Below, one piece after another: positions 42,753 through 53,100 of a stretch of DNA of 64,000 bases; position 1 is the first letter of the stretch, and each line of letters opens with the position of its first letter. The notes under the pieces are model-generated. The model was not told where the DNA came from. It ran no database searches and was given only the letters and a program-made list of their open reading frames with translations. This DNA is from Lacrimispora amygdalina. GTDB lineage: Bacteria > Bacillota > Clostridia > Lachnospirales > Lachnospiraceae. Where the stretch lies: assembly GCF_003432035.1 (NCBI RefSeq), contig NZ_QOHO01000073.1, positions 1 to 64,000 of the forward strand, read 5' to 3'. The translations under genes were made by a program, and so were the position numbers.

Positions 42753-43445
42753 CTATTCGTGTCTTGGGTCAATGATTTTAGCAGCTTCCGCTACACGGCC
42801 GTACTGTCCTTTTGCCTTCTCCCAAGCAGTGTTGGGATCGTCACCTTTCTTGATGAAATCAGTCATCTTACCAAGACTTACGAACTGATAACCGATGATC
42901 TGATCTTCCTCATCAAGAGCGATGCCGGTTACATAGCCTTCAGCCATTTCCAAATAGCGAGGACCTTTCTTTAATGTTCCATACATGGTACCAACCTGGG
43001 AACGAAGACCTTTTCCTAAGTCTTCCAGTCCCGCACCGACCGGAAGTCCGTCTTCTGAGAATGCACTCTGGGTTCTTCCGTATGCGATCTGTAAGAATAA
43101 CTCTCTCATTGCTGTATTAATGGCATCACAAACAAGGTCTGTATTCAATGCCTCTAAAACGGTTAATCCTGGCAGAATCTCAGCTGCCATAGCAGCGGAG
43201 TGTGTCATACCGGAGCATCCGATTGTTTCCACTAATGCTTCCTGAATAATACCCTCTTTTACGTTAAGAGTCAGCTTGCATGCGCCCTGCTGGGGAGCAC
43301 ACCAGCCAACACCGTGTGTCAGACCGGAGATATCTTTAACTTCTTTTGATTTTACCCATTTTGCTTCTTCTGGGATTGGAGCAGCGCCGTGATGAACGCC
43401 CTGTGCTACTGTGCACATCTCTTCTACTTCATGTGAATAAATCAT
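42753..43445 (-). CDS. NifU-like Fe-S scaffold family protein
   Basis: 230 aa. It resembles the IscU/NifU N-terminal scaffold family but is much longer than a classical IscU. Cysteines that could hold a cluster are in EEMCTVAQG, VGWCAPQQGACKL and VETIGCSGMTHS. It lies 74 nt upstream of the GGGtGRT gene, and the pair is probably one operon. The role may be assembly or carriage of a cluster for its partner (inference). Ribosome site AAAGGAG. Confidence 0.85.
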   Translation of the reverse strand: MIYSHEVEEMCTVAQGVHHGAAPIPEEAKWVKSKEVKDISGLTHGVGWCAPQQGACKLTLNVKEGIIQEALVETIGCSGMTHSAAMAAEILPGLTVLEALNTDLVCDAINTAMRELFLQIAYGRTQSAFSEDGLPVGAGLEDLGKGLRSQVGTMYGTLKKGPRYLEMAEGYVTGIALDEEDQIIGYQFVSLGKMTDFIKKGDDPNTAWEKAKGQYGRVAEAAKIIDPRHE

Positions 43446-43571
43446 GTTAAAACTCCTTTCAAATAAGTAATCATCATGAAAAGTACTTTGTTAATTATAT
43501 CACATCATACTTGATATCATTTTCTCATATTCTGTCGAATTCCGCAAGTGTTTTTTAGGCAATACATGCCA

Positions 43572-43614
43572 ATAGCCGGAGAGAGGAACTGACTCATTCC
43601 TTCTCTCCGGCTGA
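43572..43614 (-). terminator. Hairpin after the NlpC/P60 gene
   Basis: AGCCGGAGAGA and TCTCTCCGGCT arms with an inner GGAA/TTCC pairing; 11 bp plus inner pairs. No T-run, but placed directly after the stop codon. Confidence 0.5.
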
Positions 43615-43622
43615 CATACTGA

Positions 43623-44867
43623 TTATTGTATTACTCTTCTTACCGACAATATGGTACGATAAGTGGCTGTTCCAACCTTGATACCGGTAGCCGGAGAGCT
43701 GGCATGAACAATCTGGCCATTCCCGATATAAATACCGATATGTCCTGCATAGCAGATTAAATCTCCAGGCTGTGCTTCGGAATATGAAACCTCCGCTCCC
43801 ACAGAACGCTGTTCGGAGGAACTTCGTGGCAGGGAATATCCAAAATGCCTGTATACGGCCTGTACGAACCCGGAACAGTCTGTCCCGTTTGTCAGGCTGG
43901 TTCCGCCAAATACATAAGGATTTCCCACAAACTGCAGACCGTAATCTGCAACCGATCTTCCCTGAGCCGTTCCGCCTGTACTCTTAGACGCGGAAGGTCC
44001 GGTATATTTGTTATTATTGGAGTTGCGGCCTCCGGGGTTAGAGGCAGCTTTTTTCCTGGCTTCTTCTTCCGCCTTTTTTCTGGCCTCTTCTGCCGCTTTT
44101 TTCCTGGCCTCTTCTTCCTTTGTCTTGCGGATTTCTTCATTCTTTTTTGCTACCGTCTGTGCATAAAGATCCGCATTCTTCTTGGCCTGTGCCAGCTGAC
44201 TGTCAAAATTTGAGACTTCTTTTTTCTTGGTGGCGATGAGAGTTTCCAGCTGTTTCTTCTGGTCCTTATACTCCAGCTCCATCACTTCCATCTCATTCTT
44301 GTCCTCTTCCAGATCATCCTTATAATCAGCAACCTGCTGCTTTGTCTCCTGGAATTTAACAAGCATCTTCCGGTCATATGTATAGATACCTTCTACGTAT
44401 TCTGCTTTATTCAGCAGATCTGACATATCCTTTACCTGAAGAAAAATATCCATGTATTGTGTATCACCCTTCTCATACATATACTGGATTCTTTTTTTCA
44501 TGGCCACATACTGCTTTTCTTCTTCTTTTTTCGCTTCCTGGTAATCCGATTCTGCCTGTTTGATTTCCTTTTCCTTATTCGCCATATCGTTTTCCAGAAC
44601 TTTAATATCTGATAAAAGAGCCGTTAAATCAGAAGTAAGCTTAGAAACCTGATTCTGAGCCGCATTTTTCTTATTCTCAGCTTCCTGCGCCTGCTTATTC
44701 GCCTCATTCAGCTTTTTCTGAGCTTCCTGCTTTTCTTTTTCTGCCTTGGAAGTTGCAAAGACCGGAACAGTCTGTGTGCAGACCATGGCACTTATCATGA
44801 TACCGCAGAACAGCCTTCGCAGTACTCCTGCATTTTTATGATACATAATCTGTACTTTTCGTTTCAT
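43623..44867 (-). CDS. Secreted NlpC/P60 peptidoglycan hydrolase with coiled coil
   Basis: 414 aa. Signal peptide (RRLFCGIMISAMVCTQTVPVFA), a long coiled coil (about 40-255, heptad-rich with AEEARKKAEEEARKK near its end), a short Gly/Ser/Asn linker, and a C-terminal NlpC/P60 domain (about 305-414). The catalytic Cys is in NGTDCSGFVQAVYRHFG and the His in CYAGHIGIYIG. Cleaves gamma-D-Glu-diamino acid stem-peptide bonds, probably in cell separation, with the coiled coil acting as a regulatory arm as in CwlO/PcsB-like proteins. Confidence 0.92.
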   Translation of the reverse strand: MKRKVQIMYHKNAGVLRRLFCGIMISAMVCTQTVPVFATSKAEKEKQEAQKKLNEANKQAQEAENKKNAAQNQVSKLTSDLTALLSDIKVLENDMANKEKEIKQAESDYQEAKKEEEKQYVAMKKRIQYMYEKGDTQYMDIFLQVKDMSDLLNKAEYVEGIYTYDRKMLVKFQETKQQVADYKDDLEEDKNEMEVMELEYKDQKKQLETLIATKKKEVSNFDSQLAQAKKNADLYAQTVAKKNEEIRKTKEEEARKKAAEEARKKAEEEARKKAASNPGGRNSNNNKYTGPSASKSTGGTAQGRSVADYGLQFVGNPYVFGGTSLTNGTDCSGFVQAVYRHFGYSLPRSSSEQRSVGAEVSYSEAQPGDLICYAGHIGIYIGNGQIVHASSPATGIKVGTATYRTILSVRRVIQ

Positions 44868-44954
44868 CGTCTGTCCCTTTGCTTTTTTTCTATCTTAATC
44901 CCACCTATATGTTAACGTAAACCGTGGGTAAAATTCAAGTCTAAAATAAAAAAT

Positions 44955-46319
44955 TTATAAAAAAGATTTCTTCTGCCCTTCCACAAGCTTTCTGGAAACG
45001 ATAATAAAACACAGGAAAAACAGAATTCCCTTTATAATACTGGATATGGAAAATGCCCACCAGATTCCGTCAAGTCCCAGGGCTGTGCTGCCTAAGAACA
45101 TGGCAAGAGGGATCCTTGCTGTGGTAAATACGATACTGATCACAGAGCTTAACAAAGTTTTTCCAAGCCCCGATAACGCGCCTACCGTGGTAAGTTCCAC
45201 ACACATAAACATCTGACTGACACCTAAAATAACAAGATAATGCACTCCCATTGGAATGACATCTGCCTCATGTATGAAAAGCCCGAATATCTGCTTTGGA
45301 AAAACTACCAGCAAAAAAGTGCAGAACATTCCCCAGCAAAACATCACTGCTGCTGCCGTAAAATATCCCTTTTTTACTCTCCCATACTGCTTCGCCCCAT
45401 AATTCTGACCTACAAATGAGTTAATCGCAGCTGCAAAACCATCTGCAGTCATCCATGAGATGGATTCAATCTGCCCTCCTACCCGGAGTACAGCCACGGC
45501 CGTATCGCCAAACCCGGCTACAAAACGTGTGAGGATCATGGAAATACTGGTGTAGATTAAATTCTGGACAGAAGCCGGGAATCCGATCCGGATCATAGCC
45601 CCCATATAATCCTGTGGAACTCTCTGAAGCATGCGTACTTTATCAAAAACCATTCTGTCTTTACGGATTGCTTTTAAAAATACAACCGTTACAACTGCCT
45701 GGGCAATTACCGTAGCTGCTGCTGCCCCGCCGACACCAAAACCGTTTACCGGTCCCGCTCCGAATATTAAAAGCGGATCCAGAACCATGTTTAATACCAG
45801 TCCTGCCGTATTGGCCTTTAAGGGAGTTCTGCTGTCTCCCATGGCCGTGAGAATACCGGTCAGGATCACATTCATAAAAGAAAATACTATCAGACCGCAG
45901 GTGATTTTTAAATAGATCCGGGCATTCTCCACGATCCCTATGTCACTCAGTCCGAAAAAACCGATCAGCGGCTTTGCCCCGAATATGCACAGACCTCCAT
46001 ATAGAACAGAAAACAGGATTCCCAGCTGAAGCGCCCCTGATGCATATTTCGCTGCTTCCTCTTTCCTTCCGCCTCCAAGGGCATGGGCAACTTTTACCTG
46101 CCCTCCCATTTTAGCCAGTGCCACAACTCCCTGGGAAAGCCAGACATACATTCCGCCTGCTCCCACCGCAGCAACAGACGGGGCACCCGCTATGCCGATC
46201 CACGCCATATCCGTCAGACTGTAAGCCATCTGAACCAGTGCGGTAACCATGATGGGAAGTGCCAGTTCTGTCAGTGAAGTAAAAATGTGTCCCTTTAGTA
46301 AATCAACTTTTTTATTCAT
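44955..46319 (-). CDS. MATE-family efflux transporter
   Basis: 454 aa with about twelve membrane helices in two similar halves. It opens LLKGHIFTSLTELALPIMVT, and ALGGGRKEEAAKYASGAL and VGQNYGAKQYGRVKKGYF are the paired MATE loop motifs. Exports organic cations or drugs using a Na+ or H+ gradient; the substrate is unknown. ACGGAGAAAATTAGTT favours ATG 46319 over TTG 46340. It lies behind the terminator of the Nfn operon. Confidence 0.9.
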   Translation of the reverse strand: MNKKVDLLKGHIFTSLTELALPIMVTALVQMAYSLTDMAWIGIAGAPSVAAVGAGGMYVWLSQGVVALAKMGGQVKVAHALGGGRKEEAAKYASGALQLGILFSVLYGGLCIFGAKPLIGFFGLSDIGIVENARIYLKITCGLIVFSFMNVILTGILTAMGDSRTPLKANTAGLVLNMVLDPLLIFGAGPVNGFGVGGAAAATVIAQAVVTVVFLKAIRKDRMVFDKVRMLQRVPQDYMGAMIRIGFPASVQNLIYTSISMILTRFVAGFGDTAVAVLRVGGQIESISWMTADGFAAAINSFVGQNYGAKQYGRVKKGYFTAAAVMFCWGMFCTFLLVVFPKQIFGLFIHEADVIPMGVHYLVILGVSQMFMCVELTTVGALSGLGKTLLSSVISIVFTTARIPLAMFLGSTALGLDGIWWAFSISSIIKGILFFLCFIIVSRKLVEGQKKSFL

Positions 46320-46337
46320 AACTAATTTTCTCCGTTT

Positions 46338-46371
46338 CAAAAGGGCTGCCAGCTTAGCGGCAGCCCTTTAC
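46338..46371 (-). terminator. Terminator of the Nfn operon
   Basis: Perfect 11-bp stem AAAGGGCTGCC/GGCAGCCCTTT (46340-46350 with 46359-46369), followed by T on the minus strand. Confidence 0.8.
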
Positions 46372-46379
46372 TGTCCGGA

Positions 46380-47768
46380 TTATTCCCTGGCAGAAAGATA
46401 TTCGTCAATTCCTCTTGCGCCGGCACGTCCGGCTTCCATAGCCAGAATCACAGTTGCAGCTCCTGTCACTGCATCTCCTCCGGCATATACGCCTTCCTTG
46501 CTTGTCTTTCCTGTAGATTCCTCTGCAATAATACACTTGCGCTTATTAATATCCAGTCCCTTTGTCGTATTGGATATTAAAGGATTGGGGGATGTTCCCA
46601 GTGACATGATGACAGTATCCACATCAATGACAAATTCAGATCCTTTCACCTCTACGGGTCTTCTTCTGCCGGAAGCATCCGGTTCTCCAAGTTCCATTCT
46701 GATACATTTCATACCGCTTACCCAGCCCTTCTCATCGGTGAGAATCTCAATTGGGTTTGACAGAAGATCAAATATAATTCCTTCTTCTTTTGCATGGTGC
46801 ACTTCTTCCGCTCTGGCGGGAAGCTCCGCCTCACTTCTTCTGTAGACAATGTGCACTTCAGCTCCAAGGCGAAGAGCAGTTCTCGCTGCATCCATCGCCA
46901 CGTTGCCTCCGCCGACAACTGCTACTTTCCTGCCCGCTACAATGGGAGTATCATAGTCATCGCGGAATGCTTTCATTAAATTACTTCTTGTTAAATACTC
47001 ATTGGCGGAGAATACACCGTTGGCATTCTCACCCGGAATTCCCATAAACATTGGAAGTCCGGCTCCTGAACCGATGAATACGGCCTGGAATCCTTCTTCA
47101 TCAAGAAGTTCATCAATAGTCACAGACTTTCCAACAATCACATTGGTTTCAATCTTAACGCCCAGCTTCCTTACATTGTCGATCTCCGGCTGTACCACTC
47201 CTTCTTTTGGAAGACGGAACTCCGGAATACCGTAAGTAAGTACACCGCCCGGCTCATGAAGAGCTTCAAATATGGTAACTTCGTATCCCAGCTTTGCAAG
47301 ATCGCCTGCACAGGTGAGGCCGGAAGGACCGGAACCGATCACTGCCACCTTCTTGCCGTTGGTTTTTTCAGGTGCCTCCGGTACAATTCCATGCTCTCTG
47401 GACCAGTCTGCAACAAACCGCTCCAGCTTGCCGATAGAAACCGGTTCTCCCTTGATTCCGCGGATACACTGACCTTCACACTGGCTTTCCTGGGGACATA
47501 CACGTCCGCATACGGCAGGAAGAGCGGAGGATTTTGCAATCACTTTTGCAGCTTCCTCGATATTGCCCTGTTCCACTTCCTTAATAAATCCTGGAATATT
47601 GATGGATACCGGACATCCCTTTACGCACTTGGGATTCTTGCACTGGATACATCTGCTGGCTTCTTCTCTTGCTTCTTCTTCATTATATCCAAGACAAACT
47701 TCTTCAAAGTTTGCTGCTCTTACTTTTGGATCCTGTTCTCTGACTGGTACTTTCTTTAAAACGTCCAT
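46380..47768 (-). CDS. NfnB/GltD-like NADPH-binding flavoprotein subunit
   Basis: 462 aa, usually annotated glutamate synthase small subunit (GltA). N-terminal Fe-S Cys sets (CIQCKNPKCVKGCPVSI, CGRVCPQESQCEGQC), FAD motif VAVIGSGPSGLTCAG and NADPH motif VAVVGGGNVAMDAART. No large GltB subunit is present; instead the gene is preceded, with touching ends, by a ferredoxin-NADP reductase-like subunit. That pairing is the signature of NfnAB, the electron-bifurcating NADH-dependent reduced ferredoxin:NADP oxidoreductase. Confidence 0.88.
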   Translation of the reverse strand: MDVLKKVPVREQDPKVRAANFEEVCLGYNEEEAREEASRCIQCKNPKCVKGCPVSINIPGFIKEVEQGNIEEAAKVIAKSSALPAVCGRVCPQESQCEGQCIRGIKGEPVSIGKLERFVADWSREHGIVPEAPEKTNGKKVAVIGSGPSGLTCAGDLAKLGYEVTIFEALHEPGGVLTYGIPEFRLPKEGVVQPEIDNVRKLGVKIETNVIVGKSVTIDELLDEEGFQAVFIGSGAGLPMFMGIPGENANGVFSANEYLTRSNLMKAFRDDYDTPIVAGRKVAVVGGGNVAMDAARTALRLGAEVHIVYRRSEAELPARAEEVHHAKEEGIIFDLLSNPIEILTDEKGWVSGMKCIRMELGEPDASGRRRPVEVKGSEFVIDVDTVIMSLGTSPNPLISNTTKGLDINKRKCIIAEESTGKTSKEGVYAGGDAVTGAATVILAMEAGRAGARGIDEYLSARE

Positions 47769-48658
47769 TAGTTGTCACCTCCACACTGTCCGCAGCCGCC
47801 ATGATGAGTATCGCCTTCCCGTGCCTTTAAAATCGCACGCCCTTCTTCGCTCTTATACATCATCTGACGCTTCATGGCTTCGTCAAAATTCACTTTATGG
47901 CCGTCAAATTCCGGACCATCCACACAGGCAAATTTGACCTCGTCCCCAACAGTGATACGGCAGGCTCCGCACATTCCCGTACCGTCGACCATAACCGGGT
48001 TTAAGCTGACAATGGTTGGAATTCCCAGTTCCTTTGTCATAAGACAGGTAAACTTCATCATAATCATGGGTCCGATCGCAACGCAGACATCATAATGTTT
48101 TCCCTGATTCACCACCAGATCCTTAATAACTTCGGTAACCATTCCTTTTCTTTCATAGGAACCGTCATCCGTTGTCACATATAAATTGCCGGCCTGTTCT
48201 CTCATGGCATCTTCTAAAATGAGTAAATCCTTTGTCTTTGCACCCATGATAACATCAACCGCTATTCCGTGTTCCCTCATCCATTTCACCTGGGGATAAA
48301 CGGGAGCCGTTCCCACACCGCCGGCTACGAATAAATATTTTCTTTTCTTTACTTCTTCTAAATCTTCTTCCACAAATTCTGATGCATTCCCCAAAGGTCC
48401 TACTACATCTTCAAAGCTGTCTCCTGTTTTTAAATCAGCCATCTTTTCCGTGCTGGCACCCACTGTCTGAAATACAATGGTAATTGATCCCTTATCACGA
48501 TTATAATCACAGATAGTGAGCGGAATCCGCTCTCCTCTGTCATCCATCTTAACGATAACAAACTCTCCAGGCTGGCAGGCTTTGGCAATCCGGGGGGCTT
48601 CCACATCCATCAGATAGATCTTGTCAGCTAACATCTCTGCTTTTAAAATCCTGTACAT
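47768..48658 (-). CDS. NfnA-like FAD/NAD-binding iron-sulfur subunit
   Basis: 296 aa dihydroorotate dehydrogenase electron-transfer-like protein (often called sulfide/dihydroorotate dehydrogenase-like). FAD-binding ERIPLTICDY, NAD-binding VAGGVGTAPVYPQ, and a C-terminal [2Fe-2S] site in GTGMCGACRITVGD with FACVDGP. It forms the NADH-oxidising half of Nfn with the adjacent subunit. AGGAGGATGAAG in front of 48658 sets the start, although several upstream ATGs are in frame. Confidence 0.88.
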   Translation of the reverse strand: MYRILKAEMLADKIYLMDVEAPRIAKACQPGEFVIVKMDDRGERIPLTICDYNRDKGSITIVFQTVGASTEKMADLKTGDSFEDVVGPLGNASEFVEEDLEEVKKRKYLFVAGGVGTAPVYPQVKWMREHGIAVDVIMGAKTKDLLILEDAMREQAGNLYVTTDDGSYERKGMVTEVIKDLVVNQGKHYDVCVAIGPMIMMKFTCLMTKELGIPTIVSLNPVMVDGTGMCGACRITVGDEVKFACVDGPEFDGHKVNFDEAMKRQMMYKSEEGRAILKAREGDTHHGGCGQCGGDN

Positions 48659-48815
48659 CTTCATCCTCCTAATGTCTTCGTGAATATACCTTCGCACCGT
48701 TCCTGAAAGCCTTCCTGACAATCAGGTGAAATGGTACTCGTTTCATATTATCATTTTTATATGTCAAAAACAATATGAAAAGACAAATATCAAAATATTT
48801 TATAAATAAATATCA

Positions 48816-49322
48816 TTATTTTTTTACCGATTGACCAGTTCTCCGGTACATACGGAACGTATAACACAAATTAAAATACGTCTGTTCTTCACTTTCAGCA
48901 CACATCTCCCAGCCGGTGTCCATATCCAGGTTCGGAAAATGAGTATCTGCGCTGTAAGCATAGTCAATATATGTCACATGAGCCGTATCGCAATATGGCA
49001 GGAACTGCTCATAAATGCTCTGTCCGCCAATGACAAAACATTCTTTACCCGTGTGCTTATCAAGTTCCTGCATCACCGCTTCCATACTGCTGCAGATTAC
49101 GGCACCTTTCACCTTGTAATCAGGATTTCTGGTAAGAACGATATTGGTCCTTCCATATAATGGCTGTTTTCCAGGAAGACTCTCCAATGTCTTACGGCCC
49201 ATAATGATTACTTGTCCAAGAGTTTCCTCCCGGAACATCCGCTTATCCTCCGGTATGGATACCAGAAGCTGGCCCTGATTCCCGATGGCCCAGTTTTTAT
49301 CCACTGCTACAATCAAATTCAT
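48816..49322 (-). CDS. folA: Dihydrofolate reductase
   Basis: 168 aa. NLIVAVDKNWAIGNQGQLL, VIIMGRKTLESLPG, and CFVIGGQSIYEQFL with the conserved ligand residues. It reduces dihydrofolate with NADPH. The start after AGGTGGACATGCTT is preferred over the two in-frame starts upstream. It is 14 nt downstream of the ThyX-like gene, which fits a shared role in thymidylate/folate turnover. Confidence 0.93.
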   Translation of the reverse strand: MNLIVAVDKNWAIGNQGQLLVSIPEDKRMFREETLGQVIIMGRKTLESLPGKQPLYGRTNIVLTRNPDYKVKGAVICSSMEAVMQELDKHTGKECFVIGGQSIYEQFLPYCDTAHVTYIDYAYSADTHFPNLDMDTGWEMCAESEEQTYFNLCYTFRMYRRTGQSVKK

Positions 49323-49336
49323 AAGCATGTCCACCT

Positions 49337-49960
49337 TTATTCTTCCTCTGCAAGAATCAGCTCCTTCGCATAGGGGAGCGTTTCAATCCAGCTGCAGAAT
49401 GTATGCCATTCCTTTAATTTGTGCCCTCTTCTTGCAAAATAAATATTGACTAAGGTTTCATAGTTCAATGTACATGTGCGCATCTGGTTATAGCTGGCAG
49501 GGAGAAGCTGGATCATATCATACCAGTCATCCTTATTTTTTGTTTCAATGTAGCGCAGCCGGATCTTTTCCAGTTCTTCCACAACCGTTCCCATAAAGGC
49601 AAGAGTTCCCTCTGTCATATGGTCATGGCTGAAGTCCTCCATATCAAATGGTTTTGAATGCATCTTGTGCATGGTACTCGTGGAGTTCGCTACGGTAGAT
49701 ACTTTATAGGTATCGTATTCCTTCCACCAATACAGGGGAGCGGTCACATCTACAGAAACAAAGATCTGGCGAATGAACTTTCTGTGGTCGCTGCCGGCCT
49801 TTCTTAAACGTCTGGCAAGTCCCAGATCGTTGGGTCCAAGAATGTATTCTCCATCCTCGTTGTATCCGCTGTCCATACGGTCCCAGCTGTTCATCGGGTT
49901 TCTTGCACCACGAATGGCATTTTCTATGTTCATAACACTGGTTCTTTCACATTTTAACAT
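49337..49960 (-). CDS. Divergent ThyX-like protein
   Basis: 207 aa. The C-terminal third (LPASYNQMRTCTLNYETLVN, FARRGHKLKEWHTFCSW) matches the pattern of flavin-dependent thymidylate synthases, and a central HRKFIRQIFVSVDVTAPLYW block lies where the ThyX motif should be. The canonical RHRxxS signature is absent, replaced by a region with KEYDTYKVSTVANSTSTMH. Neighbouring folA supports a thymidylate role, but catalysis is unproven. Own promoter at 50008-50036; ribosome site GAAAGGAAG. Confidence 0.65.
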   Translation of the reverse strand: MLKCERTSVMNIENAIRGARNPMNSWDRMDSGYNEDGEYILGPNDLGLARRLRKAGSDHRKFIRQIFVSVDVTAPLYWWKEYDTYKVSTVANSTSTMHKMHSKPFDMEDFSHDHMTEGTLAFMGTVVEELEKIRLRYIETKNKDDWYDMIQLLPASYNQMRTCTLNYETLVNIYFARRGHKLKEWHTFCSWIETLPYAKELILAEEE

Positions 49961-50007
49961 GGTAGCTTCCTTTCTGAATACGGATTCCCTGTTTCATAGT
50001 CCCATCC

Positions 50008-50036
50008 ATTATAAAACAAAACATGTGTTTCGTCTA
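50008..50036 (-). promoter_or_regulatory. Promoter of the ThyX-like/folA operon
   Basis: Minus strand TAGACG (50031-50036), 17-nt spacer, TATAAT (50008-50013). Confidence 0.6.
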
Positions 50037-50139
50037 TTCCTTTATTAACTGATTATACGGGGCGCTGGAATTTAGTCGTACATAAATCTTAATAAAGTAA
50101 TATTAAGAAATCTCCCACGCAGCCATTCGATGCTGCTAT

Positions 50140-50187
50140 AAACGGATGGATCAGACAGTTTGCTGCAACTGTCTGATCCATCCGTTT
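50140..50187 (-). terminator. Strong terminator of the SLH-protein gene
   Basis: Perfect 21-bp stem (50140-50160 with 50167-50187) around a TGCTGC loop, directly after the stop of the large surface-protein gene. Confidence 0.8.
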
Positions 50188-50199
50188 ATTTCCTGATTT

Positions 50200-53100
50200 T
50201 TATTCTTCCATGACCCCAGCATCATTTACATTATAACCGTCAATGATGGTATTTACTGCCATTATACCGTCTGAGTAGAAATAATACCATTTGCCGTTAA
50301 TCTTTAACCATTTTCCTGTAGCCATGGTAGCGCAGGAATCAAAATAGTAATATCTGGTGTTTCCTCCTGCATCCAAAGGATACCATCCTTTGACCGCTCT
50401 ACCTTCTTTAAAAAACATCCACTGGCCGCTGTCATTAAGAGAAAATCCCTGGGCTGTAGACGGGGACAGCATACGGCATGCATAGCGGTATACCATAGCA
50501 GAAAACTGGGCCCGGGTCAGTGTTTCCTTCGGTTTAAAGCAATTGTCTTCCATACCTGACATGATTCCCGCCTGCTGCATAATACTTACTGCCTCTTCAC
50601 AGGTACTGTCTATCTTAATATTATCACGAAATGCTGTTACTTCTCTCGCGGCAGGAAGAATCTGACCCAAAGATTTGGTAAAGTTCAGAAAGAAAACCGC
50701 AGACTCTTGTCTGTTAACTGTCTGGTCAGGACTTTCCCCGGCTCCCGCAATCAGGCTGCCCGTATCTGTTCCTGACAGTGCGTCAAGTGAAGCCTTCCAT
50801 TCTCCAAGAGTCATGGGGGCATCTGGTTCAAACTTGGTATCCGTAGTTCCCTTAAGGTATCCTCTGTCTGCCGCGTATTCAATATAGTCTTTAGCCCAAT
50901 GGGATGAGATATCTGTATATCTATTTAAAGGTTCTGTATAACCAATACCATAAACAGAGAAGTGGTCTGTCATAAAGAGGACGCTTTTTGTACTGCCATC
51001 ATAAACAGAGTCTGAGATCCTGGTGACGTTACTGTCAGCGTCCACATAAACGGCATAAAGACAACCCGTTTCCTCATCATCCGCTGGAACATATGGAATG
51101 GAGAGGAGCGCACGGCCACTTCCCAGGCTGGTAATAAATACAGTCTTCCCCTCCCTCATATAGCTGAGTGACACATGGAATACCGGTCTTTGGCCCGTTA
51201 TGGCACCACCTTCACCAGACAGTCTGCCTGCCGGAGTAATAGAAAGGGTTAAATCCCCGGTCACCTGTCTTGTAAACTCAGCCAGAGATTCCCTGTCAAA
51301 GGTAAGTGAAAAGAGACTGCTGCATATCTCAAGCTGCTCCACTTTGGACTGTGCTAGCCGTTGGGTTACAGACTGGGGCAATGTGACGCTTAAGGCAGTG
51401 GTCCCTGCCAATGTCCTAATGTTTAAGGAGATTCCTATATGGTCTGCTGCCTTTCCCTGGTTGCGGGCCTTTTCTATGGCACTTGCTATCAGTTCCTCTA
51501 TAATCTGCTTAGAAACAATTGTGGAGGCCTGCCCATTCTGAGCAGGAACAGAGCTCAATGCGGCAGATACATTAACCGGAGCTGTATTATCTGATGTATG
51601 ACTCTCATAGTCTCTTCCGTCAGAATCTGAGTAATCAGAGGATAAGGTGGTGACTACAAGGGAAGGACCATCTATCGTCCAGACATCGTCATCATTTCCG
51701 GCCTGCACCTGAAAGTGATACTGAGTTGAAGGAGACAGCCCTTCTACTGTATAGCTGGATATGCTTGCATCCGTAAAACCAATGAGTTCCCCATCCTGAT
51801 AGATCTTATAACCAGAAATCTCTGTATTATCATTGGCACCTGTCCAGGTCAGGGTAGCTTCCGTATCAGTAATACCAGAAGCAGTCAGAATGCTTTTGGA
51901 AGGCCAGGCAGGTGCAGGGAGCAGAACGGACACGGGAATGGTAGTGGATGTCTGTTCCCCATCATTAAAGATTATGGTAAGGTAAGCGTCACCAGTATCC
52001 TTTCCTGTTACCAGAATGCTGCCGGGGGAAGTCAGCTTCAATATCTGTGTTCCTGCCTGACTGGGTGTAGCCTTTTCGGCACTGCTGGGTGTAGCCTTAC
52101 TGGCAGTATTTGGTGCAGCTACGCTGGGGGTTGCTATGCTGGGGGTTGCTATGCTGGGAGTTGCTGCAATGGCCTGGCTGGGAGTTGCACTCTTAAGTTT
52201 TCTTATTGCTATAACACTGTTATCATCTGACTCGATCCATGCCATAGTGGCCGCCTTGCTTCCCTGACCAAAGGATACGGTTAATTCTGCGGAAGATCCT
52301 TTGGGTATGGTCAGGCTATCCGGAGAAACGGAGGGCAGGGCTGGATCAGGCTCGGTTGTAAGGATGTGAGTGCTGTCTGACATCATTATCACCCTGCCTG
52401 CATCTTTAAAACCTGAAATATTCACAGTGTAAGCAGTTCCATAACTAAGGCCGGTGTATGGGATTAAGTAGGTTTTACTATCCTTCCATATACCTTTCAT
52501 TTTATCCAGAGTAACTTGGGTATTGTCACTCTTTATCAGTGATACACTACCGGGTTCTGGATCCATATCCTTATTAAAAATAATGGTAAGATCACCGTTA
52601 ATAAGCGAATTAGAATCACAGGGAGTTACACCTGTTACCCTTAGATCTGTCAATGTGTCTGAGTATCCAGACTGTGCATGGCCCGCAAAGGTATTAGTAA
52701 AGGTATCAGCTTTTGTAACGGCAGTGTCTGCAGGAAGGTAAAGATAAATTTTACCGTTGTTGTCCGTTTTTACATCTTTTATACCATAGTCGTATAACGG
52801 ATCACTTACTAGTGATATTATTTGTGAATCCTTGACCGGAGAGCTGCTGCTGTCTGTTAAAGTAACAATGGTTTGAAGTAAATCACTGTTATTACTATTT
52901 TTAGGAGTGCCTTGTATCGTTCCGTTAATTGATCCACCGTTAATAGTAACAGTGATGCTGCCAACACTGCCGTTATAACCGTTGGGACAGCTGAAGCCAA
53001 CTCCACCCATGCCACCCATGCCACTGCCGATATCACCGTTTGCTGAAATGTTTCCTCCATTAATAGTGATACTGCTGCTGCCGCTAGTGCCACCATTACC

